DNA of 24,097 nucleotides from JAXHTH01 sp034211115 (GTDB lineage: Bacteria; Planctomycetota; Phycisphaerae; Phycisphaerales; SM1A02). The notes under the pieces are model-generated. The model made no database searches, had not been told where the DNA came from, and saw only the letters and a list, made by a program, of their open reading frames with translations. Position numbers and translations under genes: made by a program. The stretch lies in NCBI GenBank assembly GCA_034211115.1, contig JAXHTH010000020.1, forward strand, positions 1-24,097, written 5' to 3'. Shown piece by piece: positions 12,026-20,100 of this stretch. How positions within the stretch are numbered: position 1 is the stretch's first letter; every line of letters begins with the position of its first letter.

Positions 12026-13246
12026 ATGTCCACCACTATCGCCACCGACCGTCTCCGCGCGCTGATCGCGGAGGAACTGCCCGAGCTCATCGCCCTCCGC
12101 CACGATCTGCATGCCCATCCGGAACTGGGCTATGAGGAGCATCGCACGAGCGAGGTCATCCAGCGCGAGCTGGAGGGGGCGGGGATCGACTTCGCGCGGA
12201 ACCTCGCCGGCGGAACCGGCGTCATGGGCCATTTGCCCGCAGCGGGTGATATCACCATCGGCCTCCGCGCGGACATGGACGCCCTGCCCATTACAGAAGA
12301 GAACGACCTCGACTACCGCTCGACGAACCCCGGCGTGATGCACGCCTGCGGCCACGACGGGCACGTCACCATGCTCGTCGGCGCCGCCCGCCTCCTCGCG
12401 AAGATCGCTTCCGAGCAGGATCTGCCCCGCCCGGTCACGTTCGTCTTTCAGCCCGCCGAGGAAGGCGGCGCGGGGGGCAGGAAGATGGTCGAGGACGGCT
12501 GCCTGACGGGCAACGTCATCGGCGAGCCCATCGAGCACATGTTCGGCCTGCACGGCTGGCCGTGGCTGCCGGTGGGTGTCGTCGGCACGCGGAGCGGGCC
12601 GCTCCTCGCCGCCGCCGACTTCCTCGATGTCACCGTCACCGGCACCGGCTCGCACGCGGCGTGGCCGCACCAGGGGCGCGATCCGATCCTCGCCGCCGCC
12701 GCCTTCATCCAGGCCGCCCAGCAGGTCGCATCGCGGAACGTCGATCCGCTCGATGCGATCGTCGTGTCCATCACCCAGGTCCACGCCGGCACCACCCACA
12801 ACATCATCCCCGACCGCGTCGAGATGCACGGCACCGTGCGCATCCTCAGCGAGGAGACGCAGGGTTTCGCCATCCGCCGCCTGAAGGAGATCGGCGAAGG
12901 CATCGGCCGCGCGCACGACTGCAAAATCGAGGTCGAATACAGCAAAGGCTATCCGCCCACGGTCAACGATCCCGAGGCGGTTGCGGTATTCAACGCGACG
13001 GCCCGCGCGGTCCTGGGCGAGGACCGCGTGGTCGAGGTGCCCGATCCGTTCATGGGCGGGGAGGATTTCGCCTTCTACTGCCGCGAGGTACCCTCCTGCT
13101 TCTTCCTCCTCGGCCTGCGGCCCGCGGGAGCGGAGCGCATGCCCGACCTGCATCAGCCGACGTTCAACTTCAACGACGAGGCGATCGCGACGGGGGTGGA
13201 GCTGTTCTGCCGCCTGGCGCTGAGAGAGCACGAAACGCAGACCTGA
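12026..13246 (+). CDS. M20D-family amidohydrolase / carboxypeptidase
   Basis: A 406-residue zinc or manganese hydrolase of the HipO/AmaA/ILR1 type, which removes acyl groups from N-acyl amino acids. Motifs in order: RHDLHAHPELGYEE (25-38), RADMDALP (81-88), HACGHDGH (106-113) with ligands Cys108 and His110, QPAEEGG (142-148) with catalytic and ligand Glu145/146, GLHGWPWLPVG (174-184), the lid-domain segment GSHAAWPHQGRDP (208-220), GTTHNIIPD (255-263), GGEDFAFY (344-351) and the last ligand His375 in DLHQPTFNFND. The Cys at position 108 marks subfamily D. There is no signal peptide, so it is cytoplasmic. It is preceded by a -10 box without a Shine-Dalgarno. The exact substrate (hippurate, N-acetyl amino acids, N-acetyl-diaminopimelate) cannot be told from sequence alone. 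Confidence 0.93.
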   Translation: MSTTIATDRLRALIAEELPELIALRHDLHAHPELGYEEHRTSEVIQRELEGAGIDFARNLAGGTGVMGHLPAAGDITIGLRADMDALPITEENDLDYRSTNPGVMHACGHDGHVTMLVGAARLLAKIASEQDLPRPVTFVFQPAEEGGAGGRKMVEDGCLTGNVIGEPIEHMFGLHGWPWLPVGVVGTRSGPLLAAADFLDVTVTGTGSHAAWPHQGRDPILAAAAFIQAAQQVASRNVDPLDAIVVSITQVHAGTTHNIIPDRVEMHGTVRILSEETQGFAIRRLKEIGEGIGRAHDCKIEVEYSKGYPPTVNDPEAVAVFNATARAVLGEDRVVEVPDPFMGGEDFAFYCREVPSCFFLLGLRPAGAERMPDLHQPTFNFNDEAIATGVELFCRLALREHETQT

Positions 13247-13377
13247 CGCGCGGCGGCGGTTCGAAGACACGCCTTGGCGCGCCAACCCTCGAGGAGTCCG
13301 GCATCATCCGACGCATCGCTAAACGATCGCTCCTCCTCACGGGCGCTCTGCTTCCCGAATCGCTGGCGCTGCGCGCG

Positions 13378-14169
13378 GTGCGTGGCCGGCCGCGACTGAC
13401 GTGGATGCTCCGGCCGGGACGGACGGTGCGGATCGACTGCTATTGCGGCGATCTGGTCTTCGAGGGGCGCACCGCAAACGTGATCGAGCGCACGGCCCTG
13501 TCCGGAACCTACGAACCGCGTCTGTTCGAGACGCTCATGGACCTGGCCCGTCCGGGCGATGTGTGCCTGGACGTGGGGGCGAACGTCGGGACGTGGACGC
13601 TGCCGCTGGCCCGGCGGGTCGGGCCGGCCGGCCGGGTCGTCGCCTTCGAGCCGTGCCCGGGCAACTGCGATCGGCTTCGCCGCAACGCCGATCTCAACGC
13701 CGCGCTCGCCCCGCGCATCGAGGTGCTCGCCCTGGGCCTGGCCGGCGCGCCCGGCCGACTCTTCTGGCGGCCGCTCGACGACCCCGATGAGGACGGCGGG
13801 AACGGGCGCCTGAGAAGCGAACCGCGGCCGGGCTGCACCGGGGTCCAGGTCACCACCCTCGACGCCTGGTTCGCCGGCTCGGGACTGCCCCGCCTGGACC
13901 TGCTGAAGATCGACGTGGAACGGATGGAGCTGGAGGTCGTCCGCGGCGGGCAGAGCACGCTGCGCACCTTCCGGCCGCGGATCGTCTTCGAGACGCTGCC
14001 GGACCGCGGGAACACGCGCCACCGGGCGCGCACCGCCGAACTGCTGGCCCTGCTGCGGACGCTGGGTTACGAGCTGTTCGGCCTTCTTCCGCGCGGCGGC
14101 CGCGTGCCGCTGCACGATGCGCCGGTCTCCCAGGAATCCCTCGCGCTGCCGACGGAGCAGGTGAAGTGA
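13378..14169 (+). CDS. FkbM-family SAM-dependent methyltransferase
   Basis: The Rossmann-type methyltransferase core is clear: DVGANVGTWTLPLARRVG (from about residue 65, motif I), GRVVAFEPCPGNCDRL (the acidic strand 2), LDLLKIDVERMELEVVRGG (the typical FkbM motif before the C-terminus) and RIVFETLPD. FkbM enzymes O-methylate sugars, polyketides or glycolipids. The start is uncertain. GTG 13378 is the most upstream usual start codon in the credible part of the frame; ATG 13405 is another option. The frame looks protein-like further upstream (RRIAKRSLLLTGALLPESLALRAV), and GAGGAG at 13291-13296 stands 6 nt before an ATC (13303), so translation could begin there. The gene follows the amidohydrolase closely and may share its transcript. 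No glycan-synthesis genes are visible beside it. Confidence 0.85.
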   Translation: MRGRPRLTWMLRPGRTVRIDCYCGDLVFEGRTANVIERTALSGTYEPRLFETLMDLARPGDVCLDVGANVGTWTLPLARRVGPAGRVVAFEPCPGNCDRLRRNADLNAALAPRIEVLALGLAGAPGRLFWRPLDDPDEDGGNGRLRSEPRPGCTGVQVTTLDAWFAGSGLPRLDLLKIDVERMELEVVRGGQSTLRTFRPRIVFETLPDRGNTRHRARTAELLALLRTLGYELFGLLPRGGRVPLHDAPVSQESLALPTEQVK

Positions 14170-14229
14170 CCGGCCGGCGGCCGGAGTGAGATCTCCCGGC
14201 TCCTGGCCGGCGTGCGGCGGGAGCCGCCA

Positions 14230-14292
14230 GACGCGGAGCATCGGACCTCCCCGGGGAGCCGGAGCTGGACGCCCGACGCGGAGCGTCGGACC
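14230..14292 (+). repeat. Duplicated 18-nt palindromic element upstream of rplK
   Basis: GACGCGGAGC(A/G)TCGGACC occurs at 14230-14247 and again at 14275-14292 with one mismatch. The second copy folds into a perfect 7-bp hairpin (CCGACGC 14273-14279, loop GGA, GCGTCGG 14283-14289); the first keeps only five of the seven pairs. The pair ends just before the -35 of the rplK promoter, so an operator or another interspersed palindrome are both possible. Confidence 0.6.
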
Positions 14293-14298
14293 ACCTGC

Positions 14299-14326
14299 TT
14301 GCCGCGGCGGGCGGGGCTGCTATACT
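14299..14326 (+). promoter_or_regulatory. Promoter of the rplK-rplA-rplJ-rplL operon
   Basis: TTGCCG (14299-14304, 4 of 6) and TATACT (14321-14326, 5 of 6) are separated by 16 nt, and TGC directly before the -10 makes it an extended -10 (TGn). Predicted start is near 14333, giving a leader of about 100 nt. The leader is GC-rich and can form stems (GCGGGCC with GGGCCCCGC); in many bacteria L1 represses its own operon through this leader, but I cannot identify the L1 target here. Confidence 0.7.
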
Positions 14327-14436
14327 GCCCGGCTCGACATTTCAGACCGCAGGCACCACTGCGTCGCGGGCCGCCCCTTGGCCGGGCCCCGCTCCGAGCC
14401 CCCGAGTTCGGGCGCGGTGGGAGGTAGGAGTCATCC

Positions 14437-14868
14437 ATGGCCAAGAAACGTATCGAAAAGCAGTTCAAGATCATGGCCGCGGGCGGCCAGGCGACGCCGG
14501 CCCCGCCGCTGGGGCCCGCCCTCGGCGCCGCCGGCGTCAACCCCGGTCAGTTCATCCAGCAGTTCAACGACCGCACGCGTGAGCTGAACGGCAAGGTCGT
14601 CGGCTGCCTGGTCACCGTCTACAACGACCGCTCCTTCGATTTCGAGATCAAGTCCTCCCCCGCCACCGTGCTCATTCGAGAGGCGGCGGGCGTGGAGAAG
14701 GGCTCCGGCGAGCCGGACAAGGACAAGGTCGGCACGATCACGTCCGAGCAGGTTCGCCAGATCGCCGAGGAGAAGATCAAGGATCTCAACGCCGGCTCGG
14801 TCGAATCGGCCATGCGGATGATCGAAGGCACCGCCCGCTCGATGGGCATCACCGTGGTGGAGGGCTGA
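14437..14868 (+). CDS. rplK: 50S ribosomal protein L11
   Basis: A 143-residue L11, the protein at the base of the L7/L12 stalk that binds 23S rRNA in the GTPase-associated centre. The N-terminal domain has PAPPLGPALGAAGVNPGQFIQQFN (in outline, residues 21-44), the proline-rich segment against which thiostrepton binds. The C-terminal rRNA-binding domain has GSGEPDKDKVGTIT and the closing GTARSMGI. Length is standard. TAGGAG stands 8 nt before the ATG. It is the first gene of the operon here; secE and nusG, often just upstream, are absent. Confidence 0.98.
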   Translation: MAKKRIEKQFKIMAAGGQATPAPPLGPALGAAGVNPGQFIQQFNDRTRELNGKVVGCLVTVYNDRSFDFEIKSSPATVLIREAAGVEKGSGEPDKDKVGTITSEQVRQIAEEKIKDLNAGSVESAMRMIEGTARSMGITVVEG

Positions 14869-14872
14869 GGCG

Positions 14873-15556
14873 ATGGCAGGCACAACCAAGCGCGCCAAGG
14901 CGAATGCGGAGATCGCGGCCAAATACGCCGGCCCGCAGTCGATGCAGGAGGCGGTGAAGGCCGTCAAGAGCTTCAAGGGCCCCAAGTTCGACCAGGCGGT
15001 GGAGGTATCCGTCCATCTGGGCATCGATCCCCGGCAGGCGGATCAGCAGCTTCGCGGATCGATCGCCATGCCGAAGGGCGTGGGCAAGTCGGCCCGCGTG
15101 ATCTGCTTCTGCCCCGAGGACAAGGTCGAAGAAGCCAAGGCCGCCGGGGCGGTCGAGGCGGGCGGCGAGGAGCTTGTCGAGAAGATCCAGGGCGGCTGGA
15201 TGGAGTTCGATGTCGCCGTCGCCTCCCCGGACATGATGCGCGTCGTCTCCAAACTCGGCCGCCAGCTCGGCCCCAAGGGGCTTATGCCCTCGCCCAAGGC
15301 GGGCACCGTCACCCCGGACATCATCAACGCCGTCACCGAGTACGCCGCGGGCAAGCTCGAGTACCGCAACGACGACGGCGGCAACATCCACTGCGTGATC
15401 GGCAAGACGAGCTTCTCGGAGGCCGACCTCATCGAGAACCTCGAACACTTCATGGCCACGATCAACAGGATCCGGCCCGCCGCGGCCAAGGGCCAGTACA
15501 TCAAGAAACTCGTGATCAGCGGAACCATGACCCCCGGCATTCAGATCGCCGTCTGA
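14873..15556 (+). CDS. rplA: 50S ribosomal protein L1
   Basis: A 227-residue L1, the mobile stalk protein near the E site and, in many bacteria, repressor of its own operon. The family signature around GRQLGPKGLMPSPKAGTV (about 139-156) is intact, as are the N-terminal helices (MAGTTKRAKANAEIAAKY) and the end (YIKKLVISGTMTPGIQI). It starts 4 nt after the rplK stop, with the GAGG of the rplK end serving as ribosome site, so the two genes are translationally coupled. Confidence 0.98.
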   Translation: MAGTTKRAKANAEIAAKYAGPQSMQEAVKAVKSFKGPKFDQAVEVSVHLGIDPRQADQQLRGSIAMPKGVGKSARVICFCPEDKVEEAKAAGAVEAGGEELVEKIQGGWMEFDVAVASPDMMRVVSKLGRQLGPKGLMPSPKAGTVTPDIINAVTEYAAGKLEYRNDDGGNIHCVIGKTSFSEADLIENLEHFMATINRIRPAAAKGQYIKKLVISGTMTPGIQIAV

Positions 15557-15561
15557 GCCCC

Positions 15562-15582
15562 CGGCCCCTGGAATCGGGGCCG
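15562..15582 (+). promoter_or_regulatory. Hairpin in the rplA-rplJ gap
   Basis: CGGCCCC (15562-15568) pairs with GGGGCCG (15576-15582) around a 7-nt loop. The gap between rplA and rplJ is 74 nt. The hairpin may be part of an L10 leader (the usual autoregulatory site of the L10-L12 complex), but the kink-turn of that leader is not obvious. No T-run follows, so it is not a full terminator. Confidence 0.4.
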
Positions 15583-15630
15583 CACCGAGCCAGAGGCGGA
15601 CACGGGACAGACGCCAGAAGGGATCGACCG

Positions 15631-16176
15631 ATGAGCAAGCCCGTCAAAGAAATGATCATGGCCGACTACAAGCGCCGCTTCGAGGATCTGACCGGCGCGC
15701 TGGTCGTGGACATCCGCGGCATCGAGGCGAACAACAACAACGCGATGCGCCTCGGCCTGGCGGAGAAGAACATCCGCATCACGGTGATCAAGAACACGCT
15801 GGCGAAGAAGGCGTTTGCGGAGACGGCGCTGGAGCGCCTCACCCCCGCCCTGGAGGGGCCGTCGGCCCTCGCCTACGGCGCCGAGTCCGTCGTCGATCTC
15901 GCCCGGGAGCTGGTCGAGTGGGCCAGGAAGGTCGACAACCTCGAACTGAAGGGGGCGGTCCTCGACGGCGAGTACTACGACGGGGCCGAGGGCGTGAAGC
16001 GCCTCAGCCAGTTCCCCACCCGGGAGGAGGCGCAGGCGAAGGTGGTGCAGCTGGTCCTTTCGCCCGCCGGCCGCGCCCTCGCCGCCGCCACCGCGCCCGG
16101 ATCGAACCTCCTCGGCATCATCAGGGAGATCGAGAAGCGGCTGGAGGAGGGGCAGACGATCACCAGGTCGGCCTGA
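15631..16176 (+). CDS. rplJ: 50S ribosomal protein L10
   Basis: A 181-residue L10, which anchors L7/L12 dimers to the ribosome. The N-terminal rRNA-binding part shows the usual YKRRFEDLTGALVVDIRGIEANNNNAMR arrangement (in outline, 13-40), then ITVIKNTLAKKAF (51-63) and LEGPSALAYG. The C-terminal helix (GSNLLGIIREIEKRLEEG) is the L12-binding one. AAGGGA stands about 8 nt before the ATG. The spacing from rplA (74 nt, with a hairpin) suggests separate translational control of rplJ-rplL. Confidence 0.97.
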   Translation: MSKPVKEMIMADYKRRFEDLTGALVVDIRGIEANNNNAMRLGLAEKNIRITVIKNTLAKKAFAETALERLTPALEGPSALAYGAESVVDLARELVEWARKVDNLELKGAVLDGEYYDGAEGVKRLSQFPTREEAQAKVVQLVLSPAGRALAAATAPGSNLLGIIREIEKRLEEGQTITRSA

Positions 16177-16202
16177 GCCGGCATCGACTTAGAGACACTC
16201 CC

Positions 16203-16254
16203 CGCCTGACTGGCCCTTCGGGTTAAAAGCCGCGTGGACGGCTCCTCTCAGGCG
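16203..16254 (+). ncRNA. Possible three-way-junction RNA between rplJ and rplL
   Basis: CGCCTGA (16203-16209) pairs with TCAGGCG (16248-16254), seven perfect pairs. They enclose two further hairpins: CCC/GGG with flanking G:T pairs (about 16212-16224, TTC loop) and AGCCG/CGGCT (16228-16232 with 16239-16243). The structure ends 20 nt before the rplL start codon and would place its ribosome site just outside the closing stem. A role in setting the high L12:L10 ratio or in autoregulation is inference; no known RNA family was recognised. Confidence 0.4.
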
Positions 16255-16274
16255 AGAAGCGAAGACAGGAAACG

Positions 16275-16688
16275 ATGGACATGTCCGAAGAAGCCACCAA
16301 GACATTTGACGAGAAGGTCAGCAAGCTCGGCGACGAGATCGCGGGTCTGACGCTCAAGGAAGCCGTCGACCTCGCGGACTATATGAAGGACACCTACGGG
16401 ATCGAACCCGCCGCGGGCGGGGCGGTGATGGTCGCCGGGCCCGCCGGCGGCGCCGAGGAAGGCGGCGCCGAGGAGCAGACCGAGTTCGACGTCGTGCTCG
16501 AAGCGGCGGGCGACAAGAAGATCCAGGTCATCAAGACCGTGCGCGAAGCGACCGGGCTGGGCCTCAAGGAGGCCAAGGCGCTGGTCGACGCCGCCCCCAA
16601 GCCGGTCAAGGAGAAGGTCGACCGGGACGAAGCCGATGCCCTCAAGGACAAGCTCGAGGAAGCCGGCGCGACCGTCACCATCAAGTAA
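16275..16688 (+). CDS. rplL: 50S ribosomal protein L7/L12
   Basis: A 137-residue stalk protein, present in several copies per ribosome, that recruits translation GTPases. The N-terminal dimerisation and L10-binding domain (KLGDEIAGLTLKEAVDLADYMKDTYGI in outline), an Ala/Gly/Glu-rich hinge (about 48-72) and the compact C-terminal domain (EFDVVLEAAGDKKIQVIKTVR, then GLGLKEAKALVDAAPKPVKE) are all there. It is a little longer than the E. coli protein (about 120) because of the hinge and an N-terminal extension. AGGA precedes ATG 16275 by 5 nt; an alternative ATG at 16281 would drop two residues. A strong terminator follows. Confidence 0.98.
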   Translation: MDMSEEATKTFDEKVSKLGDEIAGLTLKEAVDLADYMKDTYGIEPAAGGAVMVAGPAGGAEEGGAEEQTEFDVVLEAAGDKKIQVIKTVREATGLGLKEAKALVDAAPKPVKEKVDRDEADALKDKLEEAGATVTIK

Positions 16689-16742
16689 TCGCCCACCGGC
16701 GTGCCGCTCGCCCCCCGCCTTCGGAGGCGGAGCCGAAACAGG

Positions 16743-16777
16743 ACGGCCCGCGGCGTTGGACCGCGGGCCGTTTCTTC
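16743..16777 (+). terminator. Terminator or attenuator after rplL
   Basis: A perfect 11-bp stem, ACGGCCCGCGG (16743-16753) with CCGCGGGCCGT (16761-16771), a 7-nt loop, then TTCTTC. It is the strongest terminator-like structure in the window. In E. coli a partial terminator at the same place lowers rpoBC expression relative to ribosomal proteins; a similar role is likely here. Confidence 0.85.
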
Positions 16778-17139
16778 ACGCCCGGCGGGGCGTGCGCGGC
16801 AGGAGCGGCCGCGGTGGCGTGCGGCGCGGAGCCTGACCCGAACAGGATGCGAATAAGCAGTGCAACGCCCGTGCCAATCGTCCTCAGAGGCACAATCCTC
16901 CGGGTCGGAGGAGGGCTTGGTCCGATAACATCCCCGGCCGCGGCTGCATGCCGATCGGCCGCCCGGACCCGATTTTGTTGCCTTTTTCTGAACGAAGCCC
17001 TTGCTCCCCGGTTGTTCTCTTGATATGGGCCGGTTATCATCATCAGCTTGGCGGCAGCGACGGTAAATCCACAACCCTGATCGAGGTAGCCCACTTCGAA
17101 CGGCGGCACGCTGTGTGTGTCGGTTCTTGAGGTGACTTC
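16778..17139. other. Long upstream region of rpoB
   Basis: About 360 nt without a credible gene. It has the most AT-rich stretch of the window (about 16971-16995, GATTTTGTTGCCTTTTTCTG in part) and a possible promoter (17012-17040). A short hairpin CCTCC/GGAGG is near 16897-16911. The rest shows no repeat or RNA family that I recognise. GAGGTGA at 17129-17135 is the rpoB ribosome site. Confidence 0.5.
17012..17040 (+). promoter_or_regulatory. Possible rpoB promoter
   Basis: TTGTTC (17012-17017, 3 of 6) is separated by 17 nt from TATCAT (17035-17040, 5 of 6), just after the AT-rich stretch. This predicts a start at about 17047 and a 93-nt leader. Together with the terminator after rplL it suggests that rpoB-orf-rpoC is at least partly an independent unit. 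Confidence 0.4.
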
Positions 17140-20100
17140 ATGGTTTCACAGACGGTTCGCGACTTCTCCAAGCGCGGCGATGCGATCCCCGTGCCCCGCT
17201 TGACCCTCGTGCAGCGCGACGCGTACGAGCGCTTCCTCCAACTGGTCAAGGCTCACGACGAGCGGGAGCCGGAGATGGGGCTGGAGGCCCTCCTCCGCGA
17301 GGTCTTCCCCATCGAGTCCTACGACGGCACGATGAAGCTGGAGTACCTCTACTACAAGCTCGACGAGCCCCGCTACACCCCCGAGGAGTGCAAGGAGCTG
17401 CGCCTCACCTACGGCATGCCGTTCCGCGTGGCGGTGCGGCTCGTGCGCGAAGGCGTGGACGAGATCCCCGAGGAGGAGATCTACCTCGGGGAGATCCCCA
17501 TCATGATGGGCGGAGGCGAGTTCATCGTGAACGGGGCCGAGCGCGTCATCGTCAGCCAGCTTCACCGCTCGCCCGGGGTGGACTTCGGCATCGCGTCGGC
17601 CGTCGCCGATCGACCGCTGCATTCGGCCCGGATCATCCCGGAGCGCGGCTCGTGGATCGAGCTGGAGGTGACGAAGAAGGACGTGCTGGCGATGCGGATC
17701 GATCAGTCCACAAAGATCGCCGCCACCACCTTCCTCCGCGCCCTCGACGAGCAGTACAGCTCGACCGACGCCCTGCTGGACCTGTTCTATGAGGTGCGGG
17801 AGCTCAAGGTCGAGAAGCTGCATCCCCAGCACTACTCGGCGGAAGTCATCATCGACACCGACACGGGCGAGGAACTCTGCCGCGTCGGCGTGCAGATCGG
17901 CGACGCCATCGAGGCCATCCAGGCCTCGGAGTTGAAGACCGTCCGCGTCATCACCGGGGCCGTCGACCCGCTCATCCTCAACACGCTCGCCGAGGAGCGG
18001 CTGGACTTCCTCGCCGAGGTCACCGAGCACGAGGCGGCGCTGCTGAAGATCTACGGCCGGCTGAGGCCGGGCAACCCGCCCCAGGTCGACAAGGCCCGCC
18101 AGCTCTTCATCGAGAAGTTCTTCGATGAGAATCGATACCGACTGGGCAAGGTCGGGCGCTTCCGCATCAACCGCAAGTTCGACATGGAGGTGCCCGAGGA
18201 CGTGATGCACATCCGGGCCGAGGACTTCCTCGCGGTGGTCCGGTACATGCTCGATCTCCGCGGGCAGAAGTCCGGCGCGCACGTGGACGACATCGACCAC
18301 CTGGGCAACCGCCGCCTGCGCACGCTGGACGAGCTGGCCATCGAGGAAATGCGCAAGGGCTTCCTCAAGCTGCGCCGGACGGTGCAGGAGCGGATGAGCG
18401 TGAAGGACCCGGACGAGCTGGCCCGGGTGGCGGATCTCGTCAACAGCAAGTCCATCTCCAGCGCCATCGAGTTCTTCTTCGGACGCAGCGAGCTGTCGCA
18501 GGTGGTGGATCAGACGAATCCCCTGTCGATGCTCGTGCACGAGCGGCGTCTCTCGGCGCTGGGGCCCGGCGGTCTGAACCGCAAGCGGGCGGGCTTCGAG
18601 GTCCGCGACGTGCACATCAGCCACTATGGCCGCGTCTGCCCCATCGAAACCCCCGAAGGCACCAACATCGGCCTCATCTGCTCGCTGGGCATCTACGCGC
18701 AGATCGACGAGTACGGCTTCCTCCTCACGCCCTATCAGAAGATCGAGAAGGGCCGGGTGACCGGCGACATCGAATACCTGCGGGCCGACCAGGAGATGAA
18801 GGGAATCCTCGCCACGAGCGATGTGCTCGACGAGAAGGGGCGCATCGCCGAGGGGCAGGTGCTGGCGCGGGTGAGCGGCGACCTCGCCCAGGTCGAACCC
18901 GACGACGTGCAGTACGTGGACATCTCCCCCAAGCAGATCGTCGGCGTGTCCGCGGCGCTGATCCCGTTCCTGGAGCACGATGACGCCAACCGCGCGCTGA
19001 TGGGCAGCAACATGCAGCGCCAGGCCGTTCCCGTCGTCCAGGCCGATCCTCCGCTCGTCGCCACGGGGATGGAGCGCGTCGCCGGCTCCTACTCCGGCAT
19101 GTCCGTGCAGGCCCGGCGCGGCGGGGCCATCACCTACGTCGACGCCGAGCGCATCATCATCGACAACGCCGACGAGTACCCCCTCAAGAAGTTCGTCGGC
19201 CTCAACGAGCGCACCTGCCAGACGCAGAAGCCGGTGGTGCTCCTCGACCAGGTCGTCGAGGACGACGAGATCATCGCCGACGGCGCGTCGACCGTGCAGG
19301 GCGAGCTGGCCATCGGCAAGAACGTCCTCGTCGCCTTCAACACCTTCGACGGCTACAACTTCGAGGACGCCATCGTCATCTCCGAGCAGCTCGTCAAGGA
19401 CGATGTCTTCACCTCCATCCACATCGAGAGCTTCGACGTGGAGATCCGCGAGACGAAGCTGGGGCGCGAGGAGTTCACCCGCGACATCCCCAACGTCTCC
19501 GAGAAGATGCTGCGCAATCTCGACGCGGACGGCATCATCCGCATCGGCGCCCGCGTGGGCCCGGGCGACATCCTCGTGGGCAAGGTGAGCCCCAAGAGCA
19601 AGAGCGAGCTCACCCCCGAGGAGAAGCTGCTGCACGCCATCTTCGGCCGGGCCGGCGAGGACGTGAAGAACGACTCCCTGGAGGTCCCCGCGGGCACCGA
19701 GGGCATCGTCATCGGCGCCACCAAGTTCAGCCGGCGCATGCACCTCACCGACGAGCAGCGCAAGCGCCTCAAGGACGAGATGGCCGCCTACGAGAGCCAG
19801 ATGAACGAGAAGGCGATCATCCTCTTCCGCCAGATGATCGCGCAGATCAACGACCTGCTGGGCACCGAGATGGTCGACCCCACCACCCGCCAGAAGGTCG
19901 GCGCCTCGGACATCCCCGAGGTCATCCTCGAGCAGATCGACAACTTCGACAAGCGCTGGGTCAAGGGCAACAAGGAAGCCAAGGAACAGGCGCTGATCGC
20001 CTACGGCCAGTTCTGGCCGCGCATCGAGGCCCTCATCCGCGAGAAGCAGCGCCGCCTGGCGCACATGAAGCGGGGCGACGAACTGCCCTCCGGCGTGCTG

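Noticed and set aside
14212..14427. Short plus-strand open frame before rplK
   Set aside because: It covers the duplicated palindrome, the promoter and the rplK leader; its Arg/Pro-rich product has no ribosome site.
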